Assembly: GCA_032358165.1 (NCBI GenBank)
Contig: JAALGY010000031.1
Location: forward strand, 1,178,001-1,242,000
Direction of reading: 5' to 3'
From: Diplosphaera chodatii
Lineage: Eukaryota > Chlorophyta > Trebouxiophyceae > Prasiolales > Stichococcaceae
Length of the DNA stretch: 64,000 nucleotides
Under the pieces are notes generated by a model. The model ran no database searches, had not been told where the DNA came from, and worked only from the letters and a program-made list of their open reading frames with translations. Each line of letters starts with the position of its first letter. Positions within the stretch are counted from its first letter, which is position 1. This document shows positions 38,863-50,595 of the stretch, in pieces. The position numbers and the translations under genes are program-made.

Positions 38863-41800
38863 TCAATACGGCGTGTAGCGGTTCTGCCCGCCTCCGCCGC
38901 GGCCATAGTTGCCGTAGGCGCCGCCGCCGCCGCCACCGCCCCGCCCTCGCATGGCGCCGCCGCCGCCGCCCCCCATGCCTCCCCCTCCAAAGCCACGCCC
39001 ACGCATGGGGCCGCCGTAGCCGCCGCCCATGCCTGCGCCGCCCATGCCGCCCGCCATCCCACCTGCGCCGCCCATGCCACCGCCCATGCCGCCGCCCATG
39101 CCGCCGGCTCCCATGCCGCCGCCCATGCCACCGCCCGCACCAGACAGCACATAGCCGACCTGGCCGTTGGGCAGCATCATGGGCACCATCTGCAGGAGGA
39201 AGCGCGCCATTGTGACTGCAGGCGTCTGGATGCCACGACAGCACGGCGCTGAGATCGCAGTGAACGTGTGTCAGATGTGCGTACAGCAAGCGGCTGATGC
39301 TGACCTGCATGCCGCCGCCGCCAGCCATCCCGCCGCCCATGCCCATGCCGGCAGCGATGCCCATTCCGCCACCCATGCCACCGCCGCCGCCGCCGCCGCC
39401 CATGCCATAGCCGCCAAAGCCCTCGTCTCCACCGTAGCCATACCCATCATCACCTGCAGTGGCACCACCAGCAGACGAGTAAGATGATGGTGCGCCCAAA
39501 CGAAGCGTGATGGGGTTTGAAGGCTGCCTGCGGCTGGTGCATACTGTAGTTCAGACATGTCTTGTTGCTCACCACCATAGCTGTCGTCCATGCCATATCC
39601 GCCCATGCCGGCTTGCTGCATCATGCCCGCGCCTCCAAAGCGGCCACCAGCACCCATGCCCATCATGCCCTGCTGCATCATACCACCGCGGCCGCCCATC
39701 CTGCAGGTCGCACAGCAGGTCTCAGGTTGTACACGTGCACAGCATCAGTGGTGCTGGCCGCACAGGTGGCAGGCGACAGGCAGGTGACCACATGTGCTGA
39801 CCACAGAGCACACCTGCCACCCATGCCTATGCCGCGACCGCCAAAGCCCTGCATGCCCTGACCACCACCGTAGCCGCCTTGCTGGAACCGCGGTGGCGGG
39901 TTTTCGTGGTACACACGACCCATTTTGACCTGTAGAGGGCGCATGTGCCGGCAGTGAGGCAGAGGCACCCGCTGGAAGAATAAGCTTGTGGTATATCAGG
40001 CTGCGATGTCCACAGTGGACAAGGGATATGCAACCAATCTGGAGGCAGGCCCTGAGCAATGCAGCAGACAAAGCACAGACTCACGTCCAGCGGTGCGCCG
40101 TCCATAACAAACTTGTCGCCCTCGTCGTTCTGCTTGATGGCTTGCAGCACGGACGCCCGGTCCACGTAGTGCACGAAGCCGAACTCGCGGCGCGTCTTGC
40201 CGTCGCGCGGTGCCGGGATGAAGGCGCGCGTGATCTCGCCCAGCGGGCCGAACACCTCGCGCAGCTTGGACTCGGTCGCTGTGTCCGGCAGGTTGCCCAC
40301 AAAGACGGACTTGATCTCGTTCTGCTGGTCAGCGGCGATGTCAGCGCGCCGCGGCTCTGCAAATGTGATCGTCAGCGGCTTGTTGCCCACCCTGCATTGT
40401 GTACGACAGCAGGCGGATCAGGTGAAGCGTTCCACAGGAGACAGTGGCATTTTGGACGGACACCAGCACAGGAGCAAAGCTCCCAGTTGAGTGTCACTCA
40501 TGCCGGACGCACTGGAAGTTGGGTGGTGACAGCGCTGCCTTGGCGTGCTGTGCGCAGGCGTGGTTGTAGAACTCCAGGAAGCAAAAGCCACGGTTCTGGC
40601 CGGGGATCTCCTTTGACATGAGCAGCTCTACACTCTCCAGGCCTGCAGCACACCGACCAGCTCCGGTCTGAGGCAGAGCTCCCACAGGATGTCATTTGCA
40701 GCAGCCAAATGCCAAGACTTTTGAATTCCTCGGACCAGGTAGGCAGCACACCTTTGGTGGCGGCCCGCACTTGCGCTTCCAGCTCCTCCTTGGAGATGGT
40801 TTTGGGCAGGTTGCCCAGGTACAGCCGGTTCTTTGACTGTGAAGGCAGCACCCGGATCTGCACAGCAGCATCCCCAGATGTGAGAATGGGGTTAGGTGCA
40901 CGAACATGCTGCACCTGCTTGTTAACACTATACATTCACCCTTCAATCAGAGGTGTAGAACATAAGCAGGCACAACAGCAATACCTGATGGCCAGGGTGG
41001 TCCTTCATCTCGGTGTTGTTCAGCTTCTCCATAGCAGAGTTGGCGACTTCCTTCGACTTGTACTTGATGAAGCCGTAGCCCCGGTTTAAGCCGCTGCCTG
41101 GGTCCTTCAGCACTGCGCACGAATATACCTGCAGGCAGCAAGCAGTGCTCCATCAGCGACCGTTACAACAGGCTGCAGGGCTGCCTGCAGGGCTGGATGG
41201 TGACCCACGCGGTGCCGAGGGCTCACCTCGCCACCTTGGGAGGCAAACTCATGCAGCTGCTCATCTGTGACTGTCACTGCCTTTGGGATGCCGCCTACAA
41301 ACACCTGCAGGGTGCAATGAGAGCCGTTCAAGCCACATGCTCAGATGATACTGGTGAGCCATCCCAAACGAGGATGTGCATCTGGCCTGCCAGGCCCTTT
41401 GCACAGGCACCTCACTGCCATGTGGTGGCTCCTCAAGTGGGTCGCCACCGCCAGCAGCTGCCTTCACGACCCTGCATCGCCACATGGAAGTTGCCTCCCT
41501 TATTCACGAATGACATGTTGTTCATGCACATCCACACAAGTCGCAATCCAGCATATGATGTCACTCACGGGGCTGAACCGCCTGCAGGTTGCTCAGCCGC
41601 TGCTGCATCTTCCTGTGCCTGCATTTGCGATACGATGCTGAGGTCACCTGAAGCATGGCAAAACAGCGCAGCCACATGGCGCGCTGTAGGAGGACAAACC
41701 TGCGCGTGGTCTGCATTGGCAGCATCATCTGCAGCAGCCGTGGCCGCTGCATCTGCTTCTGGGGCATCTGTCTGCTGGGTCTCCGCGACGGGAGCTGTGT

Positions 41801-41954
41801 CTGGAGCGGGCTCCTCAGCCTCATAGTCGACGATCTCCTGTGATGACAGATCACACAAGTCATTGGACCAGAGGCGGTCAACATCGGTCTGCACAGCAAA
41901 GAAGCGGGGCCAGCACACCTCGTCTGCATGGTGCTCTGCGTCCTCTGCACTCAT
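38863..41954 (-). CDS. hnRNP-like protein with three RRMs and a Gly/Met-rich C-terminus
   Basis: RNA-binding protein resembling the hnRNP R/Q (SYNCRIP) layout. The start at 41954 gives MSAEDAEHHADE, and splicing over about 41918-41840 joins EIVDYEAEEPAPD and an Ala/Asp-rich acidic leader. RRM1: VFVGGIPKAVTVTDEQL (about 41300) and GSGLNRGYGFIKYKSKEVA (about 41060), with RNP2 and RNP1 motifs. RRM2: NRLYLGNLPKTISKEELE (about 40810) and GQNRGFCFLEFYNHA (about 40570). RRM3: SVFVGNLPDTATESKLREVF (about 40280) and RREFGFVHYVDRASV (about 40170). The tail is built from GGM/GGG and RGRGGGG blocks over several exons (39930-38863) and ends QNRYTPY. RGG stretches are typical arginine-methylation and RNA-binding sites, and such tails favour condensates. 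The gene lies head-to-head with the next + strand gene. Confidence 0.93.
38880..39420. repeat. GCC/CAT-rich coding microsatellite (GGM repeats)
   Basis: On the plus strand the DNA is dominated by CCGCCCATGCC-type units, especially 39025-39135 and 39310-39410, encoding repeated Gly-Gly-Met and Gly-Gly-Gly on the minus strand. It is interrupted by an intron at about 39211-39305. Such repeats are prone to length change. Confidence 0.8.
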
Positions 41955-42931
41955 GGCGCCGCAATATCTGTCCCCTGGACGATGCGCGGCTCCGCTTCTT
42001 CGCCCCACCGGCCCCGCACCCTTCACTCGGCTTCAAGAACTGCCGCGAGACAACGCTGTACGAACCCTTGCGTGACAGAAAGCAATAGACACACGTATCA
42101 GACTGTGCTGCATGATGACTACGTGCAAGGCGGCAGGGTGCAAGCTTGCTGGCTCCCATCTTTGGAGCAGAGTCACGTCCTGATCGACTTGCTTCAGCAA
42201 GAACAGTCGCTGCACGCGGTGCAAGGGAAGGGTGGTCGGCACGACAAGCAGACACCAGACAACGTGCCGGCATCAATCAATTTGGGAGGCTCAGCAGCAG
42301 GCGGTACGTCAAGCGTGCCAATCTGGCGTTCGGAGAGGTGTGCCAAACCAATCTGGCATCGAAAGCTACCTGCAAGCGGTCAAACAACGGCGCTGGCCTG
42401 CGGTCGTCTGCTCAAGCCTGCCTGAGCCTCTTCACGGACAGCTGCGGTGTAAGGTGTCATCAGGCCTGCTGTACGCATGCATACACCACCGGCAAGCTTG
42501 TTTATGAGAGTCCCATTCCTCAGAATGGCTTCCCCAGCAGCTTCCTGCAGCCTCCGTTCGAGCTTCAAATGAACAGCTGACATGTGATATCCTGCTCAAT
42601 CCTGCTGACAACCAGCTTGTGATAGCACGATGTGTCTGTGAAGCTGGAGATAAGTTGCTCGTCGCGTTGGCCCATATCAATAACGCAGCGAAAGGTACTA
42701 GAGACCTCACGACGTGCATGTGTGGCATGGGTCGACCCTGCTGAAGGGGCGCGGTCCCACGGTACTCCGTCAGCAAGTGATGACCTTCTGCATTTGACAG
42801 CTGTTAACTTGGCACTCAGCGCGCGCAAGTGTTGGCAATAGACTGCACAGAGGGGAACCAGAGCGCAGGTGGACCCTGCAACCATTACCGTCGTCCGAGG
42901 CCACTCTTACTGAACCTTGTGGCAAACCGGC
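41955..42931. promoter_or_regulatory. Divergent intergenic region, hnRNP / disordered protein
   Basis: About 980 bp between head-to-head genes. No exon with domain similarity was found. Several sub-170-codon frames on both strands appear random. No clear promoter motif or RNA gene was recognised. Confidence 0.35.
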
Positions 42932-45584
42932 ATGAAGGTAAGCCTGACCCGCCAGCCACCCTCATATCAACACCGGCATTACCTATCAAGTAGTCTATAT
43001 TAGACAGCTAGCGCGCACGTTGTTGTCATGCAGGACACCAGCAACGATGGCAGCGATGAGCTGGCACCTGTGGTGCGGCCGCCGCTTGCGGGCATGCGGC
43101 AGAACAGCCTGCGGCTCACCGACTGGACAAAAGGCCTGACCATGCCCGGCAAGAAACGGGCGGCCGAGAGCAAGAAGCTGCAGCAGAAGCTCGTTGACGT
43201 TGTCGTTGCACCAGCGGAGCCGCCTGCAGGTGGGGTTGTGTGGCTGAATGCAGTTTCTAGCATTGCCTCGGCCTGCGCTACGCTAATATTGCGCGGTCCT
43301 TTTCATGCAGACACGGTCAACCCACAGGCAACGCCGGCATGCCCACCTGCAACGCCAAGTGCGTGGCCGCATCTGTACGCACAGCCACCAGACCCGCTGG
43401 CTTCACTTTGCTCAAGGGCGCACGGCTCACGATCACGATTGGGTGCTTGCCCTGCAGGGCGCAGCTCGGCAGACGTTGCCATGGAGACGCCGGGCAAGTG
43501 CGCGGCAGGCGTGCTGCACGTCGAGGTTGATGGCATGCCTGCGACGCCATCGCTGCGGTCGCCATTCGTGTCGCCATTGCGGCGCACCGGTGTGCGGGGC
43601 GCACCCCAGCGCATCGCAACACCTGCCGCTGAGAGGCGTGTCTCGGCACTATGACATGCATGTCGCCTGTACCCTGTTCCTGCTGTCCTCTGCGGCGCAG
43701 GATGACCCTGGCAATGCAGGTCGGTGTTGTTCCGAGTGGTGTGCTTGGGCACAGCGGGCTCGTCCGCTGCTGATATGAAGCAGTGCATGACAGCATTGCC
43801 ACGCTTCCCACACAGGCCAGCGCGCCAGCAGCTGCCACCCATGCGGCCCGAGCCCTTTGCGCTCATGTCGCCGCGGATGGACAGCACGCAGCACATGTCG
43901 CACCAGAGGGCGGCCGCGGATGCTGCGCGGCTGCATCGGCAGCGGCCAGCCGAGGCGGACAGCACAGCGCCAGCACTGCCGCCTCGCACCCCGCGCGCCT
44001 TGGCGGCGGCCACACCGCGACAGCCGCCCGCTGCCACCAGCCAGTGCCCAGTCGCTGTGGTGCTCGATGCCGCTGGCGAGGTGCCCAGCAGCCCCGCGGC
44101 GTCTCCATCTCCAGCCGCCGCAGAGGTGTTGTGCGGGGGACAGCGGGAGGTCAGCCCAGAGGCGCTGGAGTACCTGCAGGGCTTCAGCAACGACGACGAT
44201 GCTGAGACAGGTGCAGTCGCAGGCTGGTGGCTCGTGGCTAGACACGCCTGCGCAATGCCCTGTCGCTAAGGCATCGTGCGACCATCGTGCGTGTATTTGT
44301 GAGTTGCGCCTGCCCCCTCAACCCCAGCTCTGCGTGCCACAGGCGCGCGGCTGGCGCCCGCGACGCCGGCGTGCAGGCGGCTGGACAGCAGCCTGCCACA
44401 CCGCACGCCGCTCGGCCAGCCGCAACGCATCCCCGACCCCTCCGCCAGGTGCCCCGCTCACCATATCTTTGCGATCCTGCTGTGAGGCACCCAGTCAGGA
44501 TGTGAGGCACGGCCAGAAGTCCTGATGGCAACATGGATGTGGAGTGCACTGCAGGCCTGTTCGTGTGCGGGAGCTGCAGCAGCTGACAGCAGGCAGCAGC
44601 GGCCAGCACCACATTGCGCAGGCAGGCGCCACGCTGGGCAGCATCTCGCTGCTGAGTCCCGTGCGCGGGCGTGCAGGCCAAATCCATTCTCAGGCGCGTG
44701 TCAAGATGGCATCCTGATGCTGCAAGCTCTCAGCCGCCCCTCACACAGAGTGCAAAACTCATCCGCTGCCTGTGCTTGGTAACTACATGACAGATGCATG
44801 TGTGCTAACGCCCTGCTGGTGGCGCTACAGGTGACAACTCCTGTACGTCGATCGGCGCGCACGACCATGGCAGCGCCCCCTGTGGCCTCTGTGATGCGGT
44901 CAACCAACTTTGCATATGCTCCAAACAGTGTGGCGCTGCCAGGCAGCACCGCCGACAGCCTGCCCGCGCCAACACCCAGGTGGGCCTTGTGTTGCTGCAG
45001 CCTACGCTGCGCTGTCACAGGTGACAGTCAGAGTTCTCGGCTGAAGGCCCAACTGTCATTGTGCCTGTGTAGGCGGGCGACACATCTCAACTCCGGGGCA
45101 CCTACAGCTGCTGCAGAGCCTTCCACGGCTTTAACACCCACGACAAGAGACGGCGGCGCAGTGTCAGCTCTTGCAGTGGACGTTGGTGCTGCGGGCACAT
45201 CACCACCCGTTCCTGAGGCAACCACTCCAGCGCTGGCAAGCCCTGCAGTGCCATCCCCGGCAACACCTGTGGATGCAGGCTTTGCCCGGCGGGTGACACG
45301 GCACATGTCTGCTCTGAAGGTGACTTTCCTGCGAATCAAGGGACATGGTCACATCCCATGCTGGAAGCAGAACGTGCGCGGTGCGTCTAACATGCTGGGA
45401 TTGGAGTCGGTGTGCCTGAGGGTTGCGTTCTGTGGTGCAGGCAAAGATGCTGGCGTCTGCAAGCAGAAGTGGGAGTAAGCAGCTTCCGTCTGCCAGCAAA
45501 TCTCCGAGCCCCTCTATGAGCCCCACAGAGCAGAACATCCGTCAGACCTTGCTGCGCTCTGCCCGTAAGAAGCGTGGCATGTGA
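42932..45584 (+). CDS. Unidentified Ser/Thr/Pro/Ala-rich disordered protein with many S/T-P sites
   Basis: I do not recognise a family. One start is ATG AAG at 42932-42937 followed by a GTAAGC donor, joining GACACC at 43034; an in-frame ATG at 43028 is the alternative. Exons supported by consistent composition and splice signals: PVVRPPLAGMRQNSLRL...PGKKRAAESKKLQQKL (43034-43230); VEVDGMPATPSLRSPFVSPL (about 43520-43590); RPEPFALMSPRMDS...EALEYLQGFSNDDDAE (about 43840-44205); ARLAPATPACRRLDSSLPHR (about 44342-44450); TPVRRSARTTMAAPP (about 44840); TPVDAGFARRVTRHMSALK (about 45260-45320); and a basic last exon KSPSPSMSPTEQNIR...RSARKKRGM, stop at 45584. It is basic, low complexity and full of SP/TP and RS motifs, as in CDK-regulated chromatin or spindle proteins; that is only a compositional guess. 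Confidence 0.6.
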
Positions 45585-46094
45585 TGCGGGCATGTGTCAC
45601 AGCACTCAGTGCCGCCCAAGCAATATGAATTAGGAGCCCTGTCGGCATTGTGGTTGATTGTCACTTGGTGGGTTTGGGTCTGCTAGCCTGGCTTCAAAAT
45701 GGCTTGAGTGGGATGATGCTGTTGCTGACCATTGCCAGTAGGTACACCGCCATAAGTGCACAGAGGCATACGCTGTGTAATCATCATAACGCCCCAGTGC
45801 GACTGTTTGACCGCACACTTGTCCACACGTCCTAAGTTGCACCAGACCATGTGTTGCAAAGACACGTCCACTGGTGTTTCTGATGCACTGATTGCACTGC
45901 GGGAAGGAAACCTACCTGCAGTGACCCGACCGTGGGAACTCACATGCTCTCTGTTAGACACGTTTTTGACATGCAGCGCGGGCCACAATGTTCAGTCCTG
46001 TGGTGCTCATGCCGAGAAGGCTGCACATATAATCTCTAGCTGCAGACTCGTTCTAGCTGACTCCAGAAGCTGGGTTGCACGGCATGGTGCTGCC
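45585..46094. other. Tail-to-tail gap, disordered protein / GDPD
   Basis: About 510 bp between two convergent stops, fairly AT-rich (for example about 45700-45860). Presumably two 3' UTRs. Nothing else was seen. Confidence 0.4.
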
Positions 46095-49000
46095 TCATGC
46101 TTGATCCAGACTGTTGTCTCCGGGCGAACCAATGGCCAGCGGTGCAATGCCACTCTCAAGGGCATTCACCACCTCCACGTCGTCGAAGCTTGCAGGGGAG
46201 CGCAGCGTCTTGTTGAAGAACGATGCCTGCTTCCCGGACGCCTTCGTGAGCTTTGCGACATCGTCCATGATGATGGCATCTACACCAGCAGTCTTCTGAC
46301 GATTGTACATTGCTGGGTCATTGTTGATCTCGCCCCAACTGAAGATGAAAAGCCCGTTGTCATGGCAGTCTTTCACCACCTCTTCCAAGCGGTCTGCCAT
46401 TCCAGACGCCTCCACCACCACACCCTGCAGCTGAGAAGACTTGGCAAAGGCGAGCGCTGCATCCACCGACGTCATGCGCGGGTCAGGGTACACCTTCGTG
46501 CCTGCGCATGTCAGGAAGAACACCGGGTAGCGAGGCTGTTTGAGCCGCGCAAGCGTGGCGACATCAGGGTCGAAGGTGCTGAAGATGACCTTTCGCTCGG
46601 CGCCCTCCTCGAGCACAACCTTGAGGACGGCGTCCACAAAGTAGTTGCGGCTGTACCAGCGGCTGGCCATCGACTGCAGCTCCGCGTCGGTGGGGTACTT
46701 CAGCTCGATGTTGAACCCCAGCCACAGGGGGGTGCGGCGGAAGGCCTCCCGCAGCGTGGCAATGGTGTCCGTCAGCCGCCAGGAGTGGTAGTCCGTCACC
46801 GCGGTGGGGGAGCTGGGCGAGTGCGCGGCCAGCTCCCCGTTCTGCAGCTGGCTGATGCCCGCGCGCAGCATGTCCTCCCCACTGGACATGTGCCGCTTGA
46901 AGGTGCGCTGCTGCCGCTCCCTGCACAGAGCGGCGTCCACCGTCGTTCGCATTCCGCAGTGTGTAGCTATGCTTCTGGATGGACATATATGTTGTATTGC
47001 GATTCGTGGCAAAGCACATTGAGATGCTTGACAGCGGCTCGGAGCCAGCACCGACTGAGACAATGCAGATGCGAAAGCCAGTTTGTTTCGAGACTCGCCC
47101 ACCTGTGTGTGTCCAGCTTGTCGATGTCCCGGCGCTGCGCCGGTGACGCTTCACCCATGTTCGAGGTGAACTCCGTGCTGCGGAAGCATATTGTGCATTC
47201 AGCACAGCGCAGTGCAGCAACACCTGGTGGTCCTGCACCAGTGACTCGAGGCAGGCAAGTGCTCGCATCTGTTCCTGCCCAGACCTGCGCAGCTGCTTGG
47301 AGGTGAGGGAGGGGATGCCCAGCAGCACCGTCTCCTGCCCGATGCTCAGCCTCACCTCGCAGTCGTGGTGCACAACCACCTCCCCATCCTGAAACACGAC
47401 AGCTGTTTGTGTTGAGGGGGGAACTGGCCATAACAGCACGTGCTTGCAGTTGATTGGAGAAACTGCAAGGGGTAGAAATCTACCTTGCACACGTGGACAT
47501 CGAACTCGATGAAGTCGGTGTGGTTGGTCGCGGCCTTCAGGAATGACAGGATGGTGTTCTCTCGCACATGGTGGTCCTTCACCTTCGAGGCGCCAGACCC
47601 GCGATGCCTGCCTTGCACATGCCGCATTCAGTTGCGCCATGCCTGTGCGTAGTCTAGCAATAGCCAGTGCCTGGCAGGCTTTGTTCAGTTGCAAAATACC
47701 CCCAGCGCAAGGCCCAGAACCATCGGGAAGGCGCACCCAATGTCCAGCGTAGACTTCGCCAGCTCTGGCCGCCAGCGCTGGCGCTGCACATTGCTGAGGT
47801 CGTTGGCCAGGTAGTCCGCCGCGGTCACCACCAGGAATGTTGCTCTAAAGGTCCCCGCATACTGCAATCGCACAACTGGTTGTGGACGCAACACCCACGA
47901 CTAAGCAACGGGACACGTCTGCCCTCAAATCTGCGTGAAGTGAGTACGTGTGCACTTGCCCTGTGGCACCTACCATGAGCTGTGGCGTCATCAGTGTGGC
48001 AGTGATGCGCCCTTCAAGCGGCGCCAGGGTCTCAGCGGAGATGAAGGCCCTTGCCAGCAGCCTGCCATCCTTCCTGGCAAGCACGTCCTGCATACCAGAC
48101 AAGCAAACAATACTTCCCTGATTCCCAGCTGGCAAACGCAGGAGACATTTAGCAAGACAAACAGATGAGCAGCTCACCACTCGAAATGCAAGCGCCTCTA
48201 GCGTCTGAGCATTCATCAGGAAGGTTGCAGCGCCAGTGGAGGGGTGCAGCTGGCACATTTGGCCATCGCCTGCAAGCTCAAGATGAGAGAGCTGCACTTA
48301 GACCTCAGGATCACACAGTTGAAGAAGTCATCGGTTGCGGTGACGAGACCATTGGTTGTGTGCCGCAGGCTCCTGCGCCAGCACAAGCAGCCAGGGAAGC
48401 CCCAGCTGGAATGAGCAGCGCATCCTGGGCTGCTCACCGTTTTCAATGAAGCCAAGGTCGTGCGCATGCAGCCGTGCGTAGGCCTTGCCCTGCGGCACAT
48501 TGGGATCGCCAGGCCGCGCCTCGTACAGCAGCACGTCCACCGGCTGGCTGATCTCCGGCGCCAGGGTCACCAGCGGCTGCGAGCTGCCCGGGGGCTGCCC
48601 AACCCGCAGCTGCAGCGCACCAGAGTGCAGCACTACTTTGCGATGCAAACAGCCTGTGTGTTCGACACCAGGCCATTCTGCAAGCAAGGCTTGAGGAGTG
48701 CGCCACGCTTACAGCACCAACCGAGGCAAGCTCAATACCTGGAATGCGCCCATGCCCGCCCCGGTCACCCACCCTGTGTCGCTGTCCTCAATGGTAGGGT
48801 CAAACATGGCGCGCACGACCCTGCATACCAGCGCCCGCTGATCGTCACACACCTAATGCAGTCAGGCAGGCTACGCTGACTATTCCAGCAAAGGGGTCAG
48901 CGCACCCGTCCTTTGGTGGTTGCTCGAGCACCCGTGATCTTGCATCCCAAATAAGCGGCCGTGTGGTTGGTGACACCCGGTGCCCATTTGCCACAAATTT

Positions 49001-49528
49001 GTACTCTACCGGGAAGCTGTGGCACAGGTGAGTGCGCCGTGAAGGCACGTGCGCATCAGCGAGCACACTCAGCAGCACTTGGCAAGGCTTGGTTGTCACA
49101 TCATGTCAAACAGGTTCAATACCTCGCAATTGGCACATTGACTGATTCGCTGGTCCAGACCGCCCCAGAGCCACCTGCAGCAATTTGCCGATATGGTGTC
49201 ACGTGCTGGTCATTGCGATGCGCCAGCTGGTGCAGCCTTGAAAGCTGCACTCGCTCACCAGGCAGCTGCTCCTGGCGCAGCAGCAACGCATTCTGCAGCC
49301 GCCAGTTTCCCAGCCCTTCAATGTCGCCGACCACTGCAGGTCAATATCGCTAAGTGTAAGCGCTGCTGCCGTCCGGGCACAGATCTGATGAGCCATTAGG
49401 TGACATGTTTGCCTACCTTCAATCTTCGAGCCAATCAGACCCTGCTGGCTGTGGACCTCAAACTTGACTGGCACCGAGTACTGGCTTGCTTCGCCTGCGG
49501 CACCAGCAACAGTGTGGTATGAGCACAT
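46095..49528 (-). CDS. CBM20-glycerophosphodiester phosphodiesterase (GPCPD1/GDE5-like)
   Basis: Hydrolyses glycerophosphodiesters such as glycerophosphocholine to glycerol-3-phosphate and an alcohol; GPCPD1 homologues are cytosolic. The putative start at 49528 precedes PVKFEVHSQQG. A CBM20-like module follows: GDIEGLGNWRLQNALLL (about 49280-49340) and VEYKFVANGHRV (about 48980-49015), then a middle region with VDVLLYEARPGDPNVPQG (about 48490-48540) and a strand-rich stretch. The catalytic domain has HRGSGASKVKDHHVRENTI (about 47540-47610), DFIEFDVHVCKDGEVVVHHD (about 47350-47520), FNIELKYPTDAEL (about 46685-46715), KVIFSTFDPDVATLARL (about 46555-46600) and GLFIFSWGEINND (about 46320-46360). 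The His-Arg-Gly, Glu/Asp and His-His-Asp residues of the GDPD active site are present. The protein ends GSPGDNSLDQA at 46095. The exact N-terminal exon is uncertain. Confidence 0.9.
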
Positions 49529-50595
49529 CGAGCTGCATGGCTGGAAACATGCCGCTTCCTGCTATCGTGCAGTCGTGTAGCTCACCTGAGTGCACCGTGT
49601 CCAGTCGCTGCGCCGACCGTCGGATGGCAATTGGCCGAGGTGCATCTTTGCCTACCGCCACAGGCTGGCTTGATGAGGGCATGTCTGTTGTGGCTTACAA
49701 TGGCGTTGACAAATCATTTGGCCTAGTGAGCGCGGCGCACACCCGCTGTGCTGTGCAGCAGTGGGCTGCATGCACAAGTGCGGCGCGGTCAGCACCATGC
49801 GGCACCAACCATGTATAGAGCAACAGTCGAACACTGCCATCGTGAGACGCCCAACAGCTTCTTTGGGCATCCATGATTTGTGAGTTTGCCATCAGCATGC
49901 ACAAGTGTGGCTTGATCACGCAGTGATGACACAGCAGTTTGTCGGACAATACATAACGCACGTGATGATCGTCGCGCATCCTCTTGTTCCGTGTGCCACA
50001 CGGCACCACCGAGATTCATGGGATGTATGGAAGTCATTCCCTGCAATTGTTTTGCAAGTCCGTGTACATAGGATCAGCGCCATCTTCAGCGCATGCAGAT
50101 CGCTAGATGACCCATGCCGACAGCGTCTGCGCCCAGTGAGTACGTTTGAAACGCCCTTGTGAGCAGTTTTGCTCTTCGAAAAACCAGCCGACGCACACTA
50201 TGCACGCCCAAGCGTCCACTGAAACACCTTGCAGCCTGCTGTCAGCAAGTCAGATTAGCTAGTAGTGACAGATTAGCATCGCTTAGGCCAATGCTCTCCT
50301 GCCTCATTGCCAGTTCTGCATACGCTCAGCCCCACGAGTGACAATGCACCTTGCTTGCAACATCCTGCAAGATTGGCACGATCACGGCTGCTAACGCATA
50401 GGGGCTGAGCCTGCCATCTGGCATTGGTTACTAGCTTGATCTGAGCAGCCACAAAGCTGCTGACCCGTTGCAATTGCCAACAGCAGACTGTATTGAGTAG
50501 GTGCATGCAAGCATCATATCGCAGGGACTGCCTCGTGGTTGTGACGCCAGCTTGTCACACTGTAAGACTTAGCGGATCCTAGGCTGGCGGCAGCC
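49529..50595. promoter_or_regulatory. Divergent intergenic region, GDPD / p24
   Basis: About 1.07 kb between head-to-head genes. It may include a short 5' exon of the GDPD gene around 49560-49600, but no reading frame with family similarity was found. No motif was identified. Confidence 0.35.

Noticed and set aside
42556..42580. GTTCGAGC resembling a tRNA T-loop
   Set aside because: No matching acceptor stem, D-arm or anticodon arm could be placed around it.
45756..47306. 516-codon plus-strand open frame
   Set aside because: It lies antisense to the GDPD exons, whose frame carries HRG, NIEL and other conserved motifs. The plus-strand product has no domain features; long antisense frames are common in GC-rich coding DNA.
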